From Lachnospiraceae bacterium UBA3316 (GTDB taxonomy: Bacteria > Bacillota > Clostridia > Lachnospirales > Lachnospiraceae): a stretch of 12,831 bases of DNA. The stretch is from contig DESK01000001.1 of assembly GCA_002361955.1 (NCBI GenBank), forward strand, positions 1-12,831, written 5' to 3'. This document shows, in pieces, positions 1-5,986 of this stretch (position 1 is its first letter; every line of letters begins with the position of its first letter). The position numbers were made by a program, and so were the translations under genes. Below the pieces are notes generated by a model. The model worked only from the letters and a program-made list of their open reading frames with translations. It did no database searches and was not told where the DNA came from.

Positions 1-1065
1 CGCGCTTACGGTTAAAGTAAAGCTCTAAAAACAGCATGGTTGCGCCACATTCACATTTCAGCGGGTCATAGCCAAAAGCGGAAAGGATAGCGGTACGCCA
101 TTGGTTAAAGCTCCTGTAGATGAGGCGCTTTTCGCGGGATATGGCTCTGTGGAGTTTTTTATCAATCTCTCGGTGTCTGGCATAGATGCCGCCATAACGG
201 ATCATCTTGTAATACTTTTCAGGGATGTGCCGGATGAGCCTTTGTATGAACTCCATGACAGGGATAGTTTCTTCCACATATTTGTCATCCTCATGACGGC
301 TGTAATGGAAAGTGACAAAATCACCGTCATAGAGGTCAATTCGGGAAGTGGCGATAACCGGGCGGCGAGATAACGGCCGATGTACTTTACAACTGTTTTC
401 GGATCACATTTGTTTGGTTTGGCATACACATAGAAGCCATCTTTATGCTCCCGGCAGCATAGGGATTTAATCTTTTTAAAGGAAGGGCCGATTTTTGTTT
501 CCATTTCATTGAGAAGCGCAGTCCGAAAGGCATTGCGGAGGAAGGTATAGTTAAAGTAATTGATATTACGCCAGAAGCCATTGTCGCTGTATCCACTTTC
601 GGAGATGAGGCAGTGGATGTGGGGGTTCCATTTCAGATCCCTGCCAAAGGTGTGGAGGACCATGATAAAGCCGGGAGTGAAGTCCATGGATTTGTTCTGT
701 TTAAAAAACATGCGGGAAACAACGCTGTTTACAGCATGAAAAAGGCAGTCAAGGAGAGAACGGTCATTGAGGAAAAAATCCCGGAGCTGCTCATCAATGG
801 TGAAGACGCAATGGCGGTGGGTAACATTGACCAGTTTAAAGGACATAGAGGTAGTGCGTTGCATGGCATAGAGGTTTCCACAGGTAGGGCAGAAGCGGCT
901 GTGGCAGCGAAAAGGGACAAATTTTAACTTTCCACAGTGGGGACAGCCGTACATGGTGCCGCCAAAAGCGGGATCGCCACAGTTAATCATTTTATCGATA
1001 TTTTCCATCTCAGTCTTTCTGAGATGAAGAGTATGTTCAATTTCTTCATAATGGTCTGTAAATAT
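1..1065 (-). pseudogene. IS91-family (HUH, Y2-type) transposase, frameshifted and cut by the window edge
   Basis: This is a rolling-circle-type transposase that would nick and transfer a single strand of its own element. Counting from the ATG at 1008, a zinc ribbon (CPHC, residues 22-25, and CHSRFCPTC, 35-43) comes first, then the HUH motif in WNPHIHCLIS, and then the YIGRY (YxxxY) motif that carries the nucleophilic tyrosine. Right after YIGRYL the frame changes. Adding one base at about 365-367 (CTCGCC back to CTCGGCC) restores YLGRP and an open frame to base 1, which includes RHIPEKYYKMIRYGGIYARH and a zinc-like KCECGATM. Without this repair the product ends at 202 with an unrelated tail. 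The 5' side also looks damaged. The frame is open back to 1065 (IFTDHYEEIEHTL), but the nearby ATG at 1069-1067 is out of frame, so translation would have to begin at 1008. The family assignment rests on motifs; inactivity is inferred from the frameshift. Confidence 0.88.
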
Positions 1066-1101
1066 TCATAAGACTATTATGCAGGAAAACGTTACAAAAA
1101 G

Positions 1102-1139
1102 AACCCCCTAATTCCCCCATGAGTGGGGGCTGGGGGGTT
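1102..1139. repeat. Nested C/G-tract inverted repeat near the IS91 transposase 5' end
   Basis: AACCCCC (1102-1108) pairs with GGGGGTT (1133-1139), and inside it CCCCCA (1114-1119) pairs with TGGGGG (1124-1129) around a TGAG loop. The structure sits upstream of the transposase start and directly before the truncated sortase gene. In IS91-type elements the terminus upstream of the transposase (terIS) carries subterminal hairpins, so this may be part of the element end. A separate intergenic repeat is equally possible because no flanking duplication can be used (IS91 elements make none). Confidence 0.55.
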
Positions 1140-1737
1140 GAAGTGTCGAAGACACTTTTTTACGGCCTATAATCTCCTTGACGCGCGGCGGGCGGCGGAC
1201 GCGGCAAATCATGCGCTGCGGGAGCTTACGCCTGAAGTCCGCGACCTCCCGCCCACAGAAGGGAAGGCGGAGGTGGAAACAGAGCCGGTGTTTCCGGACT
1301 ACGTCCTTGACCCAAACATGGAAATGCCCGTGGAAAACATCGACGGGATTGATTATATCGGCATTTTGAGAATCCCGTCTTTGGACTTGGAGCTGCCGGT
1401 CATCAGCCAATGGAGTTATCCCCATCTGAAAACCGCGCCCTGCCGGTACGCCGGATCCGCCGATCAAAATAATTTGATTATCTGCGCCCACAATTATACT
1501 TCCCATTTTGGTAATCTGAAAAAACTGCCGGAAGGCGATAGTATCACATTTACGGATGTGGATGGAAATGTATTTACCTATGAAGTGGAGCTTCTGGAAA
1601 CATTGCATCCTGTCGATACGGAGGAAATGGAAAGGGGCGGCTGGGATCTGACGCTGTTTACCTGCCCGATCGGCGGGGCCTATCGGGTAACGCTGTGCTG
1701 CAGTCTTGTCATGGAGAGAGGCGGCGGGCAGGGCTGA
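1123..1737 (+). pseudogene. Sortase, N-terminally truncated at an insertion junction
   Basis: Sortases are membrane-anchored cysteine transpeptidases that join surface proteins or pilins to the cell wall. The catalytic domain is complete here: histidine in IICAHNY, cysteine in TLFTC (TLxTC motif) and arginine in AYRVTLCC. The substrate-groove strands DYIGILRIPSLDLELPVIS are typical. What is missing is the N-terminal membrane helix. Family members usually enter the FTAYNLLDARRA segment from a hydrophobic helix, whereas here the frame before about 1158 reads through the hairpin sequences and can begin only at GTG 1123, giving a Gly/Arg/Cys leader with no transmembrane segment. No ribosome site precedes it. 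I read this as a 5'-truncated gene cut by the element on its left. The exact class (B- or D-like) is not settled. The last 200 codons look undamaged, so the truncation may be recent. Confidence 0.8.
1141..1161 (+). terminator. Terminator-like hairpin at the IS91/sortase junction
   Basis: A perfect 7-bp stem, AAGTGTC (1141-1147) with GACACTT (1151-1157), closes a GAA loop and runs into a T run ending at 1161. As a plus-strand structure it has the form of a Rho-independent terminator, yet no plus-strand gene precedes it. It may be part of the inserted element, and it would prevent read-through transcription into the sortase remnant. Confidence 0.5.
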
Positions 1738-1750
1738 GCTATCAGCAGCA

Positions 1751-1779
1751 TTGCTTTTTAGGCGGCAGCGTGCTATACT
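1751..1779 (+). promoter_or_regulatory. Sigma-A promoter of the ROK regulator
   Basis: TTGCTT (1751-1756) and TATACT (1774-1779) are separated by 17 bases, with an extended -10 TG at 1771-1772. The predicted start is near 1786, about 30 bases before the ROK start codon. Confidence 0.75.
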
Positions 1780-1788
1780 AAAGAAAAC

Positions 1789-1802
1789 ACTTTAATAAAG
1801 TA
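1789..1802 (+). promoter_or_regulatory. Probable ROK operator, copy 1
   Basis: ACTTTA-A-TAAAGT (1789-1801) is a perfect 6+6 palindrome around a single A, placed just after the predicted transcription start. Twelve bases of it (TTTAATAAAGTA, 1791-1802) recur before the dehydrogenase gene at 3106-3117. A/T-rich palindromes with a central TTTAATAAA-like core are known targets of XylR-type ROK repressors. Binding by the neighbouring ROK protein is inferred. Confidence 0.6.
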
Positions 1803-1815
1803 TAGGCGGGATAAT

Positions 1816-2943
1816 ATGGAAATAAAGCAGACAACAAATATGGAGGTAAAGAGGAGAAACAGAAATCGCGTGTTTCGGTATATCCGCAAGCACGGAACAG
1901 TATCGAATCCGGACATCTCCTATGAGATGAAGATGAGCCTTCCCACGGTGACACAGATTACGAAGGAGCTGATTGAGAAAGGCTTTGTGGAAGAAACCGG
2001 GGAATTGCAGTCCACAGGAGGAAGGCGGGCGAAAGCGCTGTCGGCTGCGGTCAATGTAAAGCAGGCCGTTGGGCTGGATATCACAAAAAACCATATCGGC
2101 CTTGTGCTCACCAACCTTACAGGCGGAATTTTAAACCATACGCGCATTTTTCTTCCCTATGTCCATGAGGAGGCTTACTATCGCAGGGTGAATGAGGAGC
2201 TGGAGGCCTTTCTGGAGGAAAGCAATGCCGACCGCGGGAAAATTCTGGGCATCGGAATTTCTTTTCCTGGAATTATTGATTTGGACAGGCGGTTGATCAC
2301 ATATTCGCATATCCTTGGTGTAACGATGATATCCTTTGATTCCGTGAGCCGTTTTTTTGCGTATCCCTGCTGTTTTATCAATGACGCGAATGCGGGGGCT
2401 TATGCGGAAGGAATCCATTCGGAGGAACGGGAGCGCTTTTTCTACTTGTCTTTAAGCAATACGGTTGGAGGGGCGGTTTTTGAACATCGGGGGCTTGTAC
2501 AGGGAGACCATTTCCGCTGTGGGGAAGTCGGGCATATGACAGTGATCCCGGACGGCGAGCCATGCTATTGCGGCAAAAAAGGCTGCTTGGATGCGTATTG
2601 CAATGCGGCGGTTTTGTCAGACGCGGCGGGAGGAAAGCTGGAAAAGTTTTTTGAGCTGCTGGAAAAGAAAGACAAAAGGGCGGCAGAACTATGGGATACC
2701 TATACAGAGTATCTGGCCGTGGCATTGAATAACATCCGTATGCTTCTCGACTGCGATATTATTCTGGGAGGATATGTGGGAAGCTACGCGGAGCCTTATC
2801 TGCCGGATCTATGGAGGAAAGTATCAGAGCGGAATACCTTTACAGAGGACAGGCCCTTTGTGGTTGGCTGCAGGTACCAGGTGGGGGCGGCCGCCCTGGG
2901 CGCGGCCCTGGAGGTCATTGAAGATTTTGTAGAACAGATTTAA
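1816..2943 (+). CDS. ROK-family transcriptional repressor (NagC/XylR type)
   Basis: This is a sugar-responsive DNA-binding regulator. Residues about 14-75 form a winged helix-turn-helix (NRNRVFRYIRKHG, then SLPTVTQITKELIEKG, with the wing at TGGRRAKAL). The rest is the two-lobe ROK sugar-kinase fold: VGLDITKNHIG (phosphate-loop-like), GIGISFPGIID, INDANAGA (with Asp190 at the catalytic position) and the zinc motif with His240, Cys250, Cys252 and Cys257 in GH...CYCGKKGC. With 375 residues it has the usual length of a ROK regulator and is longer than a ROK kinase. The start at 1816 has only a weak GGCGGG ribosome site; M9 (1840) is an alternative. It lies upstream of, and in the same direction as, a polyol dehydrogenase and a sugar symporter. 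A terminator separates them, and the same operator-like box precedes both units, so it most likely represses itself and that operon until its sugar ligand binds. The ligand cannot be read from sequence. Confidence 0.93.
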   Translation: MEIKQTTNMEVKRRNRNRVFRYIRKHGTVSNPDISYEMKMSLPTVTQITKELIEKGFVEETGELQSTGGRRAKALSAAVNVKQAVGLDITKNHIGLVLTNLTGGILNHTRIFLPYVHEEAYYRRVNEELEAFLEESNADRGKILGIGISFPGIIDLDRRLITYSHILGVTMISFDSVSRFFAYPCCFINDANAGAYAEGIHSEERERFFYLSLSNTVGGAVFEHRGLVQGDHFRCGEVGHMTVIPDGEPCYCGKKGCLDAYCNAAVLSDAAGGKLEKFFELLEKKDKRAAELWDTYTEYLAVALNNIRMLLDCDIILGGYVGSYAEPYLPDLWRKVSERNTFTEDRPFVVGCRYQVGAAALGAALEVIEDFVEQI

Positions 2944-2964
2944 GCGGCATACACGCTTTGGAAG

Positions 2965-2993
2965 GAGATTTCAGAAATGAAATCTCTTTTTTT
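2965..2993 (+). terminator. Rho-independent terminator after the ROK gene
   Basis: GAGATTTCA (2965-2973) pairs perfectly with TGAAATCTC (2978-2986) around a GAAA tetraloop, followed by seven T (2987-2993). It begins 22 bases after the ROK stop codon and separates the regulator transcript from the dehydrogenase operon. Confidence 0.92.
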
Positions 2994-3057
2994 CATGCAG
3001 TTTTGCCAAAAGGTAAGATGCATTTTTGAATAGAATGACGAAATGGACAGGAGCATC

Positions 3058-3086
3058 TTGACAAATGGAAGGAGGAGATATAAAAT
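3058..3086 (+). promoter_or_regulatory. Sigma-A promoter of the dehydrogenase-transporter operon
   Basis: A perfect TTGACA (3058-3063) and TAAAAT (3081-3086) are spaced by 17 bases, with a predicted start near 3093. A promoter this strong would need repression, which fits the operator-like box directly downstream. Confidence 0.85.
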
Positions 3087-3102
3087 TAAAAACATAATAA
3101 AA

Positions 3103-3117
3103 CTATTTAATAAAGTA
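3103..3117 (+). promoter_or_regulatory. Probable ROK operator, copy 2
   Basis: CTATTTAATAAAGTA contains TTTAATAAAGTA (3106-3117), identical over 12 bases to the box before the ROK gene (1791-1802). The left arm is less perfect (CTATTTA against ACTTTA). It lies about 20 bases downstream of the -10 box, inside the predicted 5' leader, where a bound repressor would block elongation or promoter clearance. Confidence 0.6.
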
Positions 3118-3151
3118 AAAATAAAAGTGAATAAAAAAGGAGGACGCAGAA

Positions 3152-4201
3152 ATGGAAGGAAAAATGAAAGTTGCAGTCATGCTGGGAATCGGGAAGATGG
3201 GATTTGAAGAGCGGGAGATTCCGAAGGTGAAGGATGACGAGGTGCTGGTAAAGCTGGAATATGTGGGCATTTGCGGAAGCGACCTGCATTATTATGAGAC
3301 AGGAGCCATCGGGGATTATGTGGTGGAGCCGCCCTTTGTACTGGGACATGAACCGGGGGGAACGGTTGTTGAGGTCGGCAAAAACGTAAAGCATCTGAAG
3401 GTTGGAGACCGGGTCGCCCTGGAGCCGGGAAAGACGTGCGGCCATTGTGAATTTTGTAAAACGGGGCGGTACAATCTGTGCCCCGACGTGGTATTCTTTG
3501 CAACGCCTCCTGTGGACGGCGTCTTTCAAGAATACGTTGCCCATGAAGCCGATCTCTGTTTTAAGCTTCCGGACAATGTAAGTACCCTGGAGGGGGCCTT
3601 GATCGAGCCCCTGGCTGTGGGATTTCACGCGGCGATCCAGGGAGATGCGCACCTGGGGCAGAGGGCTGTGGTCATGGGGGCAGGCTGCATCGGCCTTGTT
3701 TCCATGATGGCGCTGAAAGCAAGAGGAGTATCGGAAGTATATGTGGTGGACATTATGGAAAAGCGCCTTGAGAAAGCGCTGGAGCTGGGGGCCACCGGAG
3801 TGATCAATGGGGCGAAGGAGGATGTTCTGGAACGGGTGAAGGAGCTGACGGATGGAGCCGGTATGGATCTGGTCATTGAAACGGCGGGCACGGAAATTAC
3901 CACAAGGCAGGCAATCCATATGGCGAAAAAGGGCTCCAACATCGTCCTGGTAGGATACAGCAAGAGCGGAGAGATGACGCTCCCGATGAGCCTTGTGCTG
4001 GATAAAGAGCTGACATTTAAGACGGTATTCCGGTATCGCCATATTTATCCGATGGCAATTGACGCAGTCGCCGCAGGAAAAGTAAACCTGAAGGGAATTG
4101 TGACGGACGTGTATGAGCTGGACGAAGCGCAGAAGGCCATGGATTACAGCGTGAATAACAAAGCGGATATTGTGAAGGCTGTGATCCGCATTGCAAAATA
4201 A
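3152..4201 (+). CDS. Zinc-dependent NAD-type polyol dehydrogenase (sorbitol/xylitol/L-iditol dehydrogenase-like)
   Basis: This is a cytoplasmic medium-chain dehydrogenase that oxidises a polyol to a ketose. Catalytic zinc ligands are Cys41 (GICGSD), His66 (GHEPGG) and the Glu152 region (IEPLAVG). The structural zinc site is Cys96, Cys99, Cys102 and Cys110 in CGHCEFCKTGRYNLC. The cofactor fold shows GAGCIG (176-181) and ends its second strand with Asp200 (YVVDIMEKR), which favours NAD over NADP. FRYRHIYP (293-300) is characteristic of the sorbitol/xylitol dehydrogenase branch rather than of threonine or alcohol dehydrogenases. The 349-residue length is normal. The start is set by AGGAGG at 3138-3143, eight bases before ATG 3152; M5 is an alternative. 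It is the first gene of an operon with a GPH symporter 64 bases downstream and is probably controlled by the ROK protein. Substrate choice among sorbitol, xylitol, iditol and similar polyols is open. Confidence 0.92.
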   Translation: MEGKMKVAVMLGIGKMGFEEREIPKVKDDEVLVKLEYVGICGSDLHYYETGAIGDYVVEPPFVLGHEPGGTVVEVGKNVKHLKVGDRVALEPGKTCGHCEFCKTGRYNLCPDVVFFATPPVDGVFQEYVAHEADLCFKLPDNVSTLEGALIEPLAVGFHAAIQGDAHLGQRAVVMGAGCIGLVSMMALKARGVSEVYVVDIMEKRLEKALELGATGVINGAKEDVLERVKELTDGAGMDLVIETAGTEITTRQAIHMAKKGSNIVLVGYSKSGEMTLPMSLVLDKELTFKTVFRYRHIYPMAIDAVAAGKVNLKGIVTDVYELDEAQKAMDYSVNNKADIVKAVIRIAK

Positions 4202-4211
4202 GAAAAAAACA

Positions 4212-4240
4212 AGGCAGGAAACGCGGGGCGTGGCCTGCCT
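4212..4240 (+). other. Intercistronic hairpin between dehydrogenase and transporter
   Basis: AGGCAGG (4212-4218) pairs with CCTGCCT (4234-4240), and ACGC (4221-4224) pairs with GCGT (4228-4231) inside it, with an AA/GG internal loop and a GGG apex. No T run follows on the plus strand, so it is not a plus-strand terminator. An A run at 4203-4209 would give it a U-tailed terminator form on the minus strand. It probably tunes relative expression or mRNA decay of the two cistrons (inference). Confidence 0.6.
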
Positions 4241-4265
4241 GTAGAATGGAAAAAGGGGGATTGCG

Positions 4266-5630
4266 ATGAATCAGAAAGATACAAACGTAAAAGTACCGCT
4301 GATCAGTAAGATCGCGTACGGTATGGGCGACGTAGGATGTAATTTCAGTTGGATGTTTGTAGGAAATTTCCTGATGATTTTCTATACGGACGTTTTTGGG
4401 ATCAGTATGGGGGCGGTGGCAGGCCTGATGCTGTTCTCACGATTTTGGGACGCGATTAACGATCCCGTGATTGGCGGGTTAAGTGATAAAACCCATACAA
4501 AATGGGGGAGATACAGGCCGTGGCTGCTGATCGCGGCGCCGCTGACAGCGCTTGTTTTGGTCATGACATTTTGGGCGCATCCGGATTGGTCCTCCACTGC
4601 CAAGATAATCTATATGGCAGTTACGTATTGTATTCTGGTGTTGGGCTATACGTGTGTGAATATTCCTTATGGGACGCTGTGCGGAGCCATGACACAAAAT
4701 ATAGAGGAACGAGCGAAAATCAACACCTTCCGATCCGTCAGCGCAATGATTGCGATCGGTGTTATCAATATTGTGACGGTTCCGCTGATTGCGGCCCTGG
4801 GCAATGGAAATGATAAAAGGGGCTACTTGCTGATCGCCATTTTATATGGATGCATTTTCGCGGCCTGCCATATTTTCTGCTTCGCGAAGACGAAAGAAGT
4901 GGTGGAAGTGCCGGAGAAAGAAAAAATTTCCTTAAAGGATCAATTAGAAGCCGTGCGAAAGAACCGCCCCTATATGATCGCTGTGGCAGGGCAGTTTCTG
5001 TTCGGTGTGACACTTTATGGAAGAAATGCGGACGCCTTATACTATTTTACTTATGTAGAGGGAAATAAAGCGCTGTTTAGTACCTATTCCCTGTTTATCA
5101 TTCTTCCTTCGATTATTGGCGCGGCCTGCTTTCCGTTTGTATTTCGCCTTACGAATAATAAGGGGCGGTCTGCATCTATTTTTGCGCTCCTGACAGGAAT
5201 CAGCATGTTTTGCATGTATTTCTTTACTGTTGGAGAGTCCCCCGTTCCATTTTTTGCGTTTTCCTGTCTGGCCCAATTTTTCTTTTCAGGGTTTAATACG
5301 GCGATCTACGCGATTGTTCCGGATTGTGTGGAGTATGGGGAATGGAAGACCGGGCTTAGAAATGATGGCTTCCAGTATGCGTTTATTTCCCTGGGAAATA
5401 AAATCGGAATGGCGATAGGAACTTCTGTGCTTGCAGGGGTTTTGGGGATGTTCGGCTATGTGGCAAATCAGCAGCAGAATGCAGCAGTATTGTCGGTGAT
5501 CAAGCACTCCTTTACAACAGTTCCGGGGATCCTTTGGATTGTGACGGCTGCAGTCTTATATTTTTATCGGTTGAATAAGAAAACGTATAATAAGATCGTA
5601 CAGGAAATACAGGAAAGGAAGGGGAGGTAG
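4266..5630 (+). CDS. GPH-family (MelB-like) sugar/polyol:cation symporter
   Basis: This is an inner-membrane secondary transporter of the glycoside-pentoside-hexuronide:cation family. The N-terminal SKIAYGMGDVGCNFSW and the signature WDAINDPVIGGLSDKTHTKW followed by GRYRPW (residues about 61-86) are diagnostic. Asp62 and Asp66 occupy the positions of the helix-II aspartates that bind the coupling cation in MelB. The 454 residues allow the usual 12 membrane helices, with a charged loop in the middle (EVPEKEKISLKDQLEAVRKNRPY, about 217-236) and a basic cytoplasmic tail. ATG 4266 has a GGGGGA ribosome site just upstream. It follows the polyol dehydrogenase without an intervening promoter that I can see, so it probably imports the substrate of that enzyme or a glycoside precursor. 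GPH members often carry pentosides and sugar alcohols; the true substrate is unknown. Confidence 0.93.
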   Translation: MNQKDTNVKVPLISKIAYGMGDVGCNFSWMFVGNFLMIFYTDVFGISMGAVAGLMLFSRFWDAINDPVIGGLSDKTHTKWGRYRPWLLIAAPLTALVLVMTFWAHPDWSSTAKIIYMAVTYCILVLGYTCVNIPYGTLCGAMTQNIEERAKINTFRSVSAMIAIGVINIVTVPLIAALGNGNDKRGYLLIAILYGCIFAACHIFCFAKTKEVVEVPEKEKISLKDQLEAVRKNRPYMIAVAGQFLFGVTLYGRNADALYYFTYVEGNKALFSTYSLFIILPSIIGAACFPFVFRLTNNKGRSASIFALLTGISMFCMYFFTVGESPVPFFAFSCLAQFFFSGFNTAIYAIVPDCVEYGEWKTGLRNDGFQYAFISLGNKIGMAIGTSVLAGVLGMFGYVANQQQNAAVLSVIKHSFTTVPGILWIVTAAVLYFYRLNKKTYNKIVQEIQERKGR

Positions 5631-5699
5631 CTACATTTTAATACTAAGTTAGCCTGTGCTTTTTTTCTGTCATTAGGTCTGGTTTTTTATATATAACTA

Positions 5700-5708
5700 T
5701 GTTATGAT
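5700..5708 (+). promoter_or_regulatory. Possible extended -10 promoter upstream of rho
   Basis: TGTTATGAT gives TGn plus TATGAT (5703-5708). The upstream region is T/A-rich but has no convincing -35, as expected for an extended -10 promoter. It abuts the 5708-5739 palindrome, which would then overlap the transcription start. Confidence 0.35.
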
Positions 5709-5739
5709 GTGGGGGTCAAAGGGCATTTTGGCCCCCACA
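5708..5739. repeat. Strong 12-bp inverted repeat upstream of rho
   Basis: GTGGGGGTCAAA (5709-5720) pairs with TTTGGCCCCCAC (5727-5738) with a single G-T pair, extended by T5708-A5739, around a GGGCAT loop. No T run follows, so it is not a normal terminator. It may be a dispersed REP-like intergenic element, the 3' end of the transporter transcript, or a protein-binding palindrome at a promoter. Confidence 0.6.
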
Positions 5740-5814
5740 GTTTGTGAGGGAACCAATGACTTTGTTAAGAGAATAGATAAATCATGTCATTTCAGACACG
5801 AACCCCAGAAAAAT

Positions 5815-5844
5815 TTGACTTTAGAAATGTAAAAACAGTTTAAG
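5815..5844 (+). promoter_or_regulatory. Possible second rho promoter
   Basis: TTGACT (5815-5820) lies 18 bases before TTTAAG (5839-5844). The -35 is good and the -10 is a 4/6 match. It would give a leader of about 135 bases that keeps the 5875-5901 hairpin. Confidence 0.3.
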
Positions 5845-5874
5845 GAAGCCCGGAGGGGCAGAAGCAGAGGTAAC

Positions 5875-5905
5875 CACGGTATTTTCAGAGGAATTTCCGT
5901 GTTTT
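5875..5905 (+). other. Weak hairpin with T run in the rho leader
   Basis: CACGG (5875-5879) pairs with CCGTG (5897-5901), with partial pairing of the inner TATTTTC and GGAATTT arms, followed by TTTT (5902-5905). This resembles a weak intrinsic terminator or attenuator ahead of rho. A second small stem, TCTGT/ACAGA, follows at about 5907-5921. Confidence 0.35.
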
Positions 5906-5986
5906 ATCTGTGTTCGACAGAGATTCGTACAGAAACGTGGGGTAATCATCAGAACATGAAGATTAAAAGAAAGGATTCCATAAAAC

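Larger units (their letters stand above)
5631..5986 (+). other. Long rho leader / intergenic region
   Basis: These 356 bases between the transporter and rho hold no gene of normal size. They contain an A/T-rich stretch (5683-5700), an extended -10-like box, a strong palindrome (5708-5739), a second possible promoter (5815-5844) and a weak hairpin with a short T run (5875-5905). There are also three very short frames: ATG 5756 (MTLLRE) behind GAGGG; ATG 5784 to 5843 (19 codons); and ATG 5956 to 6006 (16 codons), which overlaps the rho start in another frame. No clear terminator for the transporter operon is visible. A regulated leader upstream of rho is plausible because Rho autoregulates its leader in other bacteria, but I do not recognise a known RNA family here. 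Confidence 0.45.

Noticed and set aside
1108..1608. A 166-codon minus-strand frame opposite the sortase
   Set aside because: The plus strand encodes the sortase catalytic motifs, and the antisense product has none.
1738..1765. Terminator after the sortase remnant
   Set aside because: AGCA/TGCT before a T run is only four base pairs, too weak to call.
3107..4042. A 311-codon minus-strand frame opposite the polyol dehydrogenase
   Set aside because: It is a shadow of a well-supported dehydrogenase gene, and its translation shows no recognisable fold.
5784..5843. A 19-codon frame in the rho leader as a real gene
   Set aside because: There is no convincing ribosome site and no recognisable product. 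It is kept only as part of the leader description.
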